A DNA stretch of 64,000 bases. It comes from Planctomycetota bacterium (lineage in GTDB: Bacteria; Planctomycetota; Phycisphaerae; UBA1845; UTPLA1). Within the stretch, counting starts at the first letter, position 1. Each line of letters starts with the position of its first letter. The position numbers and the translations under genes are program-made. Where the stretch lies: assembly GCA_016712275.1 (NCBI GenBank), contig JADJRI010000007.1:79696-143695 (forward strand), in the 5' to 3' direction. Below the pieces are notes generated by a model. It made no database searches and had not been told where the DNA came from. It was given only the letters and a program-made list of their open reading frames with translations. Below are positions 46,253 through 54,714 of the stretch, one piece after another.

Positions 46253-48988
46253 ATGGCCATTCAACCGATTGACGGCACCATCCGATTGACCGTCAACGGT
46301 CGCCAGTCGATCCCCATTTCCGAACCGGACGGCCTCTCGCTCCTCGACGCCCTTCGCGACCAACTCGGACTTATTTCGCCAAAAGACGGCTGCCAGCCCC
46401 TGGGACAGTGCGGCTGTTGCACTGTGTTGATCGACGGCAAGCCGCGTCTTTCATGCACGATCAAGGCGTCGAGCGTGGTGGGCAAGGAAATCACCACGCT
46501 TGAGGGCCTGCCGGAAGAGACCCGAAAACGAATTGCGGATGCCTTCGTGGAATGCGGCGGGGTTCAATGCGGTTTTTGCATACCCGGCATCGCCATCCGT
46601 GGCCATGCCCTGTGCGAGCGGAAACCGAACCCGACGCGAGAAGAAATCGCCTTGGACCTTCGTGCCCATCTCTGCCGCTGCACAGGCTACACGAAAATCG
46701 TGGATGCGATTGAGTCGCTCGCAGAGAAACGCCAAAACGCAGAGGCCGGCGGCAATGAAAATGGCGCGTCTCACAATCACCAGATCACCAAATCGCCAAA
46801 TCACCAAATCGAACGAGTCGGCGGCCGTCTCAACCGCTACACCGGCGCCGATGCCGTGTTGGGCGATCGGCATTACATCGACGACATCGTCATTCCCGAC
46901 ATGGCCCACGCCGCGATGCGATTCAGCGACCATCCGCGCGCGCTGGTGAAGCGAATCGACACCTCCGAGGCCGAAGCCCTTGAAGGCGTCATTCGCATCG
47001 CCACGGCCAAGGATGTGCCCGGCAAGCGATTCGTCGGACTCATCATTCCCGATTGGCCGATCTTTATCGCCGAGGGCGAAGAGACTCGATGCGTCGGTGA
47101 CATCCTTGCGGCGGTGCTCGCGGTCGACGAGAAAACAGCCCGACGGGCGACCGAGTTGATCGACGTCGAATATGACATTCGCGAGCCACTGACGACACCG
47201 GACGACGCATTGAAGCCGGATGCGCCTCAGATTCATCCGAAGGGCAATCTTCTTTCGCGCTCGGCGCTGGTTCGCGGCGAAGTCGATGCGGCCTTTGCCA
47301 ATTCCGCCCATATTGTTGAAGGCATATGGCAGACGCAGGCCATCGAGCACATGTTTCTCGAACCCGAGGCCTGCATTGCGATACCTTTTGCACTTGCCGA
47401 TGGCTTTGCCAATTCATGGCGAGAATTTCAAAGCGGTGCGCGGCATATGGCCGATGATCGTACGCCGCATGACCAGCTCGGCATGCACTTGCTGACACAG
47501 GGTCAGGGTATCTTCGACGATCGACGTCAATGCTGCTCCATCCTTGGCTGGGCGCACGAACGCATGCACGCGGAGCTGGTCTCGAACGGCGGCGCGTTCG
47601 GCGGCAAGGAAGACATGTCCATTCAGGGCCAGACCGCCCTTCTCGCTTATCTCGCTCGAATGCCGGTGAAAACGGTGCTAACGCGGAAAGAGAGCATTCG
47701 CCTGCATCCGAAACGGCATCCGGTTCGAACGCATTTGCGGGTCGGCGCGGATGCCGACGGCCGCATTACCGCCCTTCGCGCGCGAATCGTCGGCGACAAG
47801 GGGGCCTACGCCAGCGTCGGCATGAAGGTGCTGGAACGGGCGGCGGGCCATGCCGCGGGGCCGTATCGCATTCCGGCGATCGACATCGAGGCCCTGGCTG
47901 TCTATACGAATAATCCACCGTGCGGCGCGATGCGCGGTTTTGGTGCCAACCAGTCGGCATTCGCCATCGAAGGAGCGCTCGATCTCATCGCCGAAAAAGT
48001 CGGCATCGACGGCTGGGAGATTCGCAGCCGCAACATTCTGGAACCCGGCGACCGCTTCTGCACCGGCCAGCTTCTCACCAAACCCTTCGGCCTGCGACAA
48101 ACGCTCGAATCGGTGAAAGACATTTATCGAAACGCCAAGTTCGCCGGTATCGCCTGCGGCATCAAAAACGTCGGCATCGGCAACGGCCTCCCCGAAGCCG
48201 GCCGCGCGACGCTCACGGTCGAGCCCGATGGCCGCATCACCATTCGCACCGGCTTCACCGAAATGGGCCAGGGCCTCTTCACCATCCTGATTCAAACCGC
48301 GGTCGAAGAAACCGGCCTGCCCGCCGAAATCTTCGAGGCCCGTGCCGACACGCGCGATGCGATCGACTGCGGACAGACCACGGGCAGCCGCGGCACGGTG
48401 CTCGGCGCTTATGGCGTCGTCGAAGCCGCAAAGAAACTCAAAGCTGATCTAGACGCTGGAAAATCGCTCGGCGAACTTGCCGGTCAGGTCTACCATGGCG
48501 AATGGGTCTGCTACAAAACCGACAAATTCGGCGCACCGGTCGAAAACCCCGTTACCCACCTCACCTACGGCTTCGCCACGCAGGTCGTCATTCTCGACGA
48601 CGACGGCAAGCTCAAGAAAGTCGTCGCCGCCCACGACGTCGGCCGTGCCATGAATCCGACACTCCTCGAAGGCCAGGTGGAAGGCAGTATCCACATGGGC
48701 CTCGGCTACGCCCTCTCCGAGGCATTCGTCGTCGAAAACGGCCACATCGTGACCGACGACGTGAAAAGCAACGGCGTCCTCCGCGCCCACCACATGCCCG
48801 AAATCGAGTGCATCATCGTAGAAACCGCCGATCCGGACACGCCGTATGGGGCGCGGGGCGTGGGCGAAATCGGCCTCGTGCCGACTGCGCCGGCCGTCGC
48901 GGGGGCACTCTACTCATTCGACAAGATTCGTCGATTCACGCTGCCGATGAAGGACAGCCCGGCGGCGCGGGCCATGACGGGCAAATAG
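46253..48988 (+). CDS. Molybdenum hydroxylase (xanthine dehydrogenase/aldehyde oxidoreductase family), one chain
   Basis: A 911-residue enzyme fusing the [2Fe-2S] and molybdopterin parts. Residues 1-160: PLGQCGCCTVLIDGK with the plant-type cluster Cys, GGVQCGFCIPG and LCRCTGY of the second cluster. A linker encoded by a short tandem repeat (46775-46811) leads to the molybdenum domains: LVSNGGAFGGKED, GAMRGFGANQ, GFTEMGQG, and GARGVGEIGLVPTAP with the catalytic Glu. No FAD domain is present, as in Desulfovibrio-type aldehyde oxidoreductases. Residues around 375-410 look locally unusual (FALADGFANSWREFQSG) and may hide paired indels. Substrate unknown. Confidence 0.9.
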   Translation: MAIQPIDGTIRLTVNGRQSIPISEPDGLSLLDALRDQLGLISPKDGCQPLGQCGCCTVLIDGKPRLSCTIKASSVVGKEITTLEGLPEETRKRIADAFVECGGVQCGFCIPGIAIRGHALCERKPNPTREEIALDLRAHLCRCTGYTKIVDAIESLAEKRQNAEAGGNENGASHNHQITKSPNHQIERVGGRLNRYTGADAVLGDRHYIDDIVIPDMAHAAMRFSDHPRALVKRIDTSEAEALEGVIRIATAKDVPGKRFVGLIIPDWPIFIAEGEETRCVGDILAAVLAVDEKTARRATELIDVEYDIREPLTTPDDALKPDAPQIHPKGNLLSRSALVRGEVDAAFANSAHIVEGIWQTQAIEHMFLEPEACIAIPFALADGFANSWREFQSGARHMADDRTPHDQLGMHLLTQGQGIFDDRRQCCSILGWAHERMHAELVSNGGAFGGKEDMSIQGQTALLAYLARMPVKTVLTRKESIRLHPKRHPVRTHLRVGADADGRITALRARIVGDKGAYASVGMKVLERAAGHAAGPYRIPAIDIEALAVYTNNPPCGAMRGFGANQSAFAIEGALDLIAEKVGIDGWEIRSRNILEPGDRFCTGQLLTKPFGLRQTLESVKDIYRNAKFAGIACGIKNVGIGNGLPEAGRATLTVEPDGRITIRTGFTEMGQGLFTILIQTAVEETGLPAEIFEARADTRDAIDCGQTTGSRGTVLGAYGVVEAAKKLKADLDAGKSLGELAGQVYHGEWVCYKTDKFGAPVENPVTHLTYGFATQVVILDDDGKLKKVVAAHDVGRAMNPTLLEGQVEGSIHMGLGYALSEAFVVENGHIVTDDVKSNGVLRAHHMPEIECIIVETADPDTPYGARGVGEIGLVPTAPAVAGALYSFDKIRRFTLPMKDSPAARAMTGK
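46775..46811 (+). repeat. 9-bp short tandem repeat inside the molybdenum hydroxylase gene
   Basis: About four imperfect copies of AATCACCAA/AATCGCCAA in tandem, encoding NHQITKSPNHQIE between the iron-sulfur and molybdenum parts. The same unit, inverted, is at 565-600. Confidence 0.6.
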
Positions 48989-49017
48989 TTGTTGACGGTT
49001 CTAATAAGGAGCAGGTG

Positions 49018-49138
49018 CGTGACACTTTCGGCGGCAAAGCGACTCGACTCAGTACCTTCCACGCAAGAGGGGCTGCCGCCGCCGTGTTCGGCCCTGGACT
49101 TCCGTCCGGGTTATATTAGTGCCGCCGAATGTGTCACG
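49018..49138. repeat. Inverted repeat pair flanking 83 bases (MITE-like)
   Basis: CGTGACACTTTCGGCGGCA (49018-49036) and TGCCGCCGAATGTGTCACG (49120-49138) match as inverted repeats over 19 bases with one mismatch. The stretch between has no open frame. It may be a small non-autonomous element, but no target duplication is evident. Confidence 0.4.
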
Positions 49139-49267
49139 GACCCAAAAGGAGCCCTTCCAGCCGGACCTAGTTGAATCTTCAGCCGGGAAGGTGATAGACT
49201 ATCCAATCGTGAGCCGGTCTTATCGCGAATGTCAAATTAGCTGAGAATCGGTGTTCGGAGGGCCACG

Positions 49268-51799
49268 ATGTTAAACAGAGAACCCATCAAACGAGCCCGC
49301 CAATTCACCATACTTGCATTCAATCTGCTTTGCACGATCACGGCAATTACGCACACTTCTTGGGCGCATGCCGAATGCACGAAAGACTGGATCCCGACAT
49401 CCCACCCAGTACCGGGTTTGATTGCTGGCGTTAATGCCATCATATCATGGGACCCGGATGGCACAGGTCCTCAGATTCCATTACGAATCACGGGACATGA
49501 ATATACAACTAGCAATAATCCTGTATGGGCATCGGATGGCGATTCCGCTTGGCCTTTAGGTCTGGACCTTATTGGAGACCTTAAAACCTTTGCAAAATAC
49601 GACGGACAACTAATTGCTGGCGGCGCATTCTCGATAAGCGGAGTTTGGGGACCAACGGTCGTGGAATGGGATGGCGCGAGTTGGCAGCCAATTCTTGTTT
49701 CCAGCACAACGCCAAGTATGATTTATGCGTTGTTTGAATTTCAGGGTGGTATATTCGCTGGGGGATCCAACATCGGCAACGCCTCATTGACCGGCTTGCC
49801 GATGCACGGTATCGGGCGCTGGGACGGTCACTCCTGGCAGAACCTTGGCCTGGAAGCCGGCAGCGTCGTGTCGGAAATCTGCTCTCATCAAAACAACCTG
49901 CTCGTTTACGGTACTATCAAGTTCGGCGGACAGACGTTCACTTTCGCTCAATGGGACGGTTCCAATTGGTCGCCCGTAAATTGGTCAGTCACTGGGGGCA
50001 TTTGGACCATGCACGAATATCGGGGGGATCTCTTGATAGGGGGAAGCGGGATTCAAGTTAACGGAACATCGATAAGCAACCTCATCCGATTTGACGGCAC
50101 GACGTGGACACCGTTTGCCCCAATTCCATCGAATTCCATCCAATGCTTGTTTGAGAGCCATGGATTACTCTACGCCAGTAGAGCTTTTCCAGCCAATCAG
50201 TTACGAGATCCTAACGTCTATCGGTGGAACGGTACCGCATGGAATGGACTTGGGACATGGCGCAATCGAGTGCTGGCTGCACTAGGCATCCATCAAGGAT
50301 CGCTGTATGGCGGCGGCGAGTTCTACATTGAATACTATGACAACACGCGCAACGTCACCAGATGGAACGGCGACGATTGGGAGACACCCAAGTACTACGA
50401 TGAAGCCTACCGACGATTGATGTCAATCGATGGAAATCTGCTGATATCATACAGTAGTATTTCCGCAACAATCCCGCCGAGACTATATTGGTGGAGCCAA
50501 CGTAACGGACTGCAGGCGCTTACAACGACGGGACCAAGTAATTCTGAGCATTGGGATGCGATCAGTATTGGCGACGAGTTAATAGCAACAGGCAGATTCC
50601 CAATCAACGGCTTTAATCACAACGTCGCCAAGTGGAACGGGAGTTTCTGGGAACCCTTGGGTCAACTATCTAATTTCAGCCACACACGAGGTAAGCGTAT
50701 CTTGGAGTTTGATGGTGAAATCGTTGCACAAGGTATTTTCCGATCAAGCAACTGGACGGGAGACGCGCATCTGATTCGCTGGGACGGAACTAACTGGAAC
50801 AAGATGGGAAATTTTGATTTTCTCATCAATGATCTGATAGTCCATGATGGAAGCCTGTTCGCGTGTGGAGAGTTCATATTTGTCGATGGACAAGAAGTTG
50901 ACGGCTTAGCTCGGTGGGACGGTGCCGTTTGGCAACCCGTTAATAATGCTGAACATATTGTCATTTATCCTAAGATGTCCATGTGCACCTATGCAGGTGA
51001 CTTATATGTCTCAGGTGCGGGTCCCACGGTCATTAAATGGAACGGTACGGAATGGACCACAGTTGGAATCGTAAGCGGCGGTATCACCGCAATGCAGGAG
51101 TTTGAAGACACTTTGATTGTAGCTGCACACGACGGTGTGACTGGGAGCCCGATATATCGGATTGCACAATGGAACGGTACGGAATGGAGTTACTTAGAGG
51201 GCTACACTCACGGACGAATTTCGGCATTGGGAAAACATCGCGGACATTTGGTTGTCGCGTTCAATTCTGGCAATCCGAGAGTCTATTCAAACACGTATCC
51301 AGCGGGCATGGACGTCACAAGTGTGGCGCTGTGGGGGCCCATTGATCGCCCCACCCTAATTGAAGAACCCGCATCGCAACTTGCATGCATTGGCGGGCGG
51401 GCGGTCTTTCGCGTCAATTGTCAGGACAATGACATCGTTAGCTATGAATGGAGGCGCGGTGGCACTCCGCTCGTCGATGGCGCGAACATTTCGGGCGTCG
51501 CCACTCCGGAATTGGTCGTCGAACCCTTGACCGAAACAGACGCTGCAAACGACTACGAGTGCATCGTGCGCAACGCCTGTACATTTCGCGAAAGCAACGC
51601 CGCCATGCTGGCCATAGCCCCTTGGCCATCTGGCGACGTGAACAGCGACGGCGTCGTAAATGGTCGGGATATCAAGCGATTCTGTGACATACTTACTCAA
51701 CGCATATTCGATTGCACTGCCGACATCAACAGCGATGGAGATGTTACGATTGACGGCGATCTGCTGCCATTCGCTGCCCTCCTCATAAGCACTGATTGA
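49268..51799 (+). CDS. Secreted repeat protein with Ig-like and dockerin-like C-terminus
   Basis: An 843-residue protein with GGAGGG seven bases upstream of the ATG. A signal peptide (LLCTITAITHTSWAHA) is followed by about twelve repeats built around WDGxxWxPL or WNGxxW and LIAGGxF (such as VVEWDGASWQPI, VAKWNGSFWEPLG, VIKWNGTEWTTVG), which probably form a beta-propeller. Residues about 695-785 look like an Ig-like domain (ACIGGRAVFRVNC, DAANDYECIVRNAC). The end has GDVNSDGVVNGRDIKRF and DINSDGDVTIDGD, dockerin-like calcium motifs. Role unknown, likely surface or extracellular. Confidence 0.8.
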   Translation: MLNREPIKRARQFTILAFNLLCTITAITHTSWAHAECTKDWIPTSHPVPGLIAGVNAIISWDPDGTGPQIPLRITGHEYTTSNNPVWASDGDSAWPLGLDLIGDLKTFAKYDGQLIAGGAFSISGVWGPTVVEWDGASWQPILVSSTTPSMIYALFEFQGGIFAGGSNIGNASLTGLPMHGIGRWDGHSWQNLGLEAGSVVSEICSHQNNLLVYGTIKFGGQTFTFAQWDGSNWSPVNWSVTGGIWTMHEYRGDLLIGGSGIQVNGTSISNLIRFDGTTWTPFAPIPSNSIQCLFESHGLLYASRAFPANQLRDPNVYRWNGTAWNGLGTWRNRVLAALGIHQGSLYGGGEFYIEYYDNTRNVTRWNGDDWETPKYYDEAYRRLMSIDGNLLISYSSISATIPPRLYWWSQRNGLQALTTTGPSNSEHWDAISIGDELIATGRFPINGFNHNVAKWNGSFWEPLGQLSNFSHTRGKRILEFDGEIVAQGIFRSSNWTGDAHLIRWDGTNWNKMGNFDFLINDLIVHDGSLFACGEFIFVDGQEVDGLARWDGAVWQPVNNAEHIVIYPKMSMCTYAGDLYVSGAGPTVIKWNGTEWTTVGIVSGGITAMQEFEDTLIVAAHDGVTGSPIYRIAQWNGTEWSYLEGYTHGRISALGKHRGHLVVAFNSGNPRVYSNTYPAGMDVTSVALWGPIDRPTLIEEPASQLACIGGRAVFRVNCQDNDIVSYEWRRGGTPLVDGANISGVATPELVVEPLTETDAANDYECIVRNACTFRESNAAMLAIAPWPSGDVNSDGVVNGRDIKRFCDILTQRIFDCTADINSDGDVTIDGDLLPFAALLISTD

Positions 51800-51811
51800 T
51801 CGATTGCCACG

Positions 51812-53608
51812 TTAACGTGCGTTGTTTATTCTCAGGTCCATCCACGTTTCCATTCGCTTCCTCAACGTCGACAACGGAATCGACCCCTCCGCCAAAATAT
51901 GATCATGAAACTCGCGAATATCAAACGTCTTCCCCAGCTTCTCCTCCGCCTCTTTCCGGAGCTTCAATATCTCCAACTGCCCGATCTTGTACCCCAGCGC
52001 CTGCCCTGGCCACGCGATGTAGCGATCGATCTCCGAAACAATATCCTGCTCGCTCAGCGCCGTGTTGGCTTTCATGAAGTCGATCGCTTTCTGCCGCGAC
52101 CAGCCGAAATAGTGCATGCCGGTGTCAACAACGAGTCGCGATGACCGCCATGTGTCGAACGTGAGCTGACCGAACCGCGAATAGGGATCCTGGTAGCCAC
52201 CGAGGTCGTAGCCGAGCAATTCTGAATACAGCGCCCAACCTTCAATAAATGCATTGATGTGCTCAAAGCGCCGAAAGTCCGGCCAATCCTTCCGCTCCTG
52301 CGCCAAGGCGATCTGCAGATGATGCCCCGGCATCGCCTCGTGATACGCCAAAACCTCCATCGTGTAGATCGGCCGCGACTCGGGCTTGTACACATTCACA
52401 TAAAAATAAGCAGGCCGCGAAAGATCGTCCGGCGCGTTGTAATAGTAGGCGGCCGGCGCGCCCGGCGCGCGAAACTGCTCGATCTCCTTGAAGTCGTACG
52501 GAATCTTCGGCAGCTTGCCGAACATCTTGGGCAGATTCGCATCGCTCTTCGCGAGAATCTCGCGATTGCGGCGCATGATTTCTTCGGCCGTCTTGTTGTG
52601 CCGAGCCGGGTCGCTTCGTAGCTTGTTAATAAACGAATCGAGATCGCCCGTGTGGCCAACTTCCTTGGCGATTTTCTCCATTTCCGCCCGAATGCGCTTC
52701 AACTCGCTCAAACCAATCTCGTGAATCACTTCAGGCGAAAGGTCCGTTGTGGTCTGCAATTTCGCCGCGCGGCGATACCAGGCCTTGCCGTTCGGCAAAT
52801 CGCAATAACCGACCGTTTCGCGGCATTTTGGCAGATAGTCGTTTTTCAGATAGTCGCGCAGCTTGACGAGCGCCTTTGTCGCGACGCGGGTGGCGCCCTT
52901 CATGCGCTCCCGCGCTTTTTCGCGCCATGCACTGTCGGGAAGCGCCTTGCCCGGCGCGTAGAGAACGCTGTCTTCCTCGTTCGCGGCGATCATCGCTTCG
53001 ATCTGCGGCAGCGACTGCTCGATCGTGACCTTCGGACGCACGACGCCTTTGGCGATGCCCTCGTCCATCGCCGCAATCACATCATTCACCTGTCCGGCGA
53101 ATGCCACCAATCTGGCATTATACTTGTCGCAGTCCCACAGGTCCTTGAGCGGCTGCGTCGCCTGAAGCGTGCCCAATGTGATGTGCGGGCTGTCCTGCTG
53201 CTTGATGGGCATGAGATGCTCTGGGAATTCCGCCATTTCCAGCCGGTCGGTCAGTGTCAGGCGAAGCAAATCGAGCGTCAGGCGATCGGCCTCGGTCAGG
53301 TCCTTCGGTTCCACGCGATCAAGCCGCTTCAACAGATCGGCCAGAAACTCCAACTCCGCATCGCGGGCCTCCGCGCTGTAGTCGGTCAGGCGATCGTCAT
53401 AACGATGATCGCCGAGATAGGTCGCCCGCTCTGGCCCGGTGCGAAGCTGAAACTCCCAATAGGCTTCGCAGCAGAACATCAGCCGGTCTCGCGTTGTGAC
53501 GATTGTTGCCTCCGTTTGCCCTTCATCCTGCGCATAAAGTGGCATGCACGTGGCCGCAATCAGTAGAACAATCAAAATCACGATCAACGGAGATGAAATA
53601 CCCGTCAT
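51812..53608 (-). CDS. DUF885 family secreted metallopeptidase-like protein
   Basis: A 598-residue protein from the ATG at 53608, which has AGGAG upstream. A signal peptide (SPLIVILIVLLIAATCMPLYA) is followed by the DUF885 domain: a helical N-terminal half (LGDHRYDDRLTDYSAEARD) and the hallmark AYHEAMPGHHLQIALAQE, the zinc-binding PGH motif, then EGWALYSELLGYDLGGYQDP. Such proteins are likely periplasmic carboxypeptidase-like enzymes. It sits at the end of a minus-strand operon, 38 bases after the BNR protein gene. Confidence 0.9.
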   Translation of the reverse strand: MTGISSPLIVILIVLLIAATCMPLYAQDEGQTEATIVTTRDRLMFCCEAYWEFQLRTGPERATYLGDHRYDDRLTDYSAEARDAELEFLADLLKRLDRVEPKDLTEADRLTLDLLRLTLTDRLEMAEFPEHLMPIKQQDSPHITLGTLQATQPLKDLWDCDKYNARLVAFAGQVNDVIAAMDEGIAKGVVRPKVTIEQSLPQIEAMIAANEEDSVLYAPGKALPDSAWREKARERMKGATRVATKALVKLRDYLKNDYLPKCRETVGYCDLPNGKAWYRRAAKLQTTTDLSPEVIHEIGLSELKRIRAEMEKIAKEVGHTGDLDSFINKLRSDPARHNKTAEEIMRRNREILAKSDANLPKMFGKLPKIPYDFKEIEQFRAPGAPAAYYYNAPDDLSRPAYFYVNVYKPESRPIYTMEVLAYHEAMPGHHLQIALAQERKDWPDFRRFEHINAFIEGWALYSELLGYDLGGYQDPYSRFGQLTFDTWRSSRLVVDTGMHYFGWSRQKAIDFMKANTALSEQDIVSEIDRYIAWPGQALGYKIGQLEILKLRKEAEEKLGKTFDIREFHDHILAEGSIPLSTLRKRMETWMDLRINNAR

Positions 53609-53646
53609 CAGGAAACTCCTGTAAACTTGCGACAAAAATGCGCGCG

Positions 53647-54708
53647 TTAACCCACGATATCCGCGACAATTGTCCTGCCATCCACGCCGCGAAGCGCCTG
53701 CCCGCTAACGATCAGCCGCTCCCGGTTGCTCGCGCCCCTCGGCAATATCAACGAGCCCCACTGAAATATCTTTTGCGGCAGCGCGTCTTTTCTCGCCGAC
53801 ATCACCGTCTCCCACCGCTCGCCGTCGCGCGACAGCAGCAGCGTCGCGTCGCGCGAGGCATTGTCCCCCCGTGCGATTTCAACCGTCGTCGACAGGGCAT
53901 AAACTCCCCCAAATCGGCAGCCATAGATGCACGTGCCGGCCAATGGTGCGATCCGCTCGCTCGCCCCCGTCCGCTTGTCCAATCGAATCACCGCATTCGA
54001 CTCATGCTCCGAATCCGTGCCATAAACAAAATAATCGCCAAAGTCGAACACGCTGACCGTGCGATGGTCCTGCTTCCCGCGCACCAGCCATTCAAACGAC
54101 TTCAAATCCGCCGACAGCCGCCCGAACCCCGGCTCATGCCGATGATCGCCCGTCAATACCCAGTAATGCCCCGCCGCCTCATCGAAAAAAATATTGTGCA
54201 CATGCCGCATCTCACCTGGCGCGAAGACAAACCCGACATGGTACGACGCCCCCCGATCATCCGACGCATACACCCGCACCTCCGGTCGATCGCGATTCGT
54301 CGTGTTGTATTCGCCCCAAAGCACTCGATCATTCGGCCCGACGCCGAACATCATCGGCGGCTTGAGAAAATCGACAATCTCCACGGTGCTAGGTGTCATT
54401 TCGCGCTGACCAGCCCGCGCGAAATACACTGCCTTCTTGCTCGCCGCAACATAAGTCCCGTCGCCCAGCCGCGCCATCGCCCGAACTTCATGACGAAACG
54501 CCCGACACGCCAAACGCGAGCACTCGATCACCCGCCGCTGCCACGAGCGCGGCATTCCTGTCTCGAATGACCACGTCATCCCGCCGTCCGTCGAACGATG
54601 TATCTCGTAATTCCTTCCGATGTACAACGACCCGTCCGGCTCAGCCAGCACCGCCCTACCCGGAAAGGTGTGCCGCGTCTCAAGTTGAAGGCCGGTCGAG
54701 TTGGACAT
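53647..54708 (-). CDS. BNR-repeat (sialidase-like) propeller protein
   Basis: A 353-residue protein with no signal peptide. It shows Asp-box-like repeats (RSTDGGMTWSFET, YASDDRGASYHVG, LLSRDGERWETVM), as in sialidase-fold propellers. The true catalytic Arg triad of sialidases is not evident, so an enzymatic function is not assured. It ends 11 bases before the DUF885 stop region and starts 6 bases after the oxidoreductase stop, which suggests co-transcription with the polysaccharide genes. Confidence 0.7.
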   Translation of the reverse strand: MSNSTGLQLETRHTFPGRAVLAEPDGSLYIGRNYEIHRSTDGGMTWSFETGMPRSWQRRVIECSRLACRAFRHEVRAMARLGDGTYVAASKKAVYFARAGQREMTPSTVEIVDFLKPPMMFGVGPNDRVLWGEYNTTNRDRPEVRVYASDDRGASYHVGFVFAPGEMRHVHNIFFDEAAGHYWVLTGDHRHEPGFGRLSADLKSFEWLVRGKQDHRTVSVFDFGDYFVYGTDSEHESNAVIRLDKRTGASERIAPLAGTCIYGCRFGGVYALSTTVEIARGDNASRDATLLLSRDGERWETVMSARKDALPQKIFQWGSLILPRGASNRERLIVSGQALRGVDGRTIVADIVG

Positions 54709-54714
54709 GTCTCA

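Noticed and set aside
51808..51819. Perfect 12-bp palindrome CACGTTAACGTG at the convergent gene ends
   Set aside because: It overlaps the DUF885 stop codon and has no loop or T tract; too short to claim as a terminator or site.
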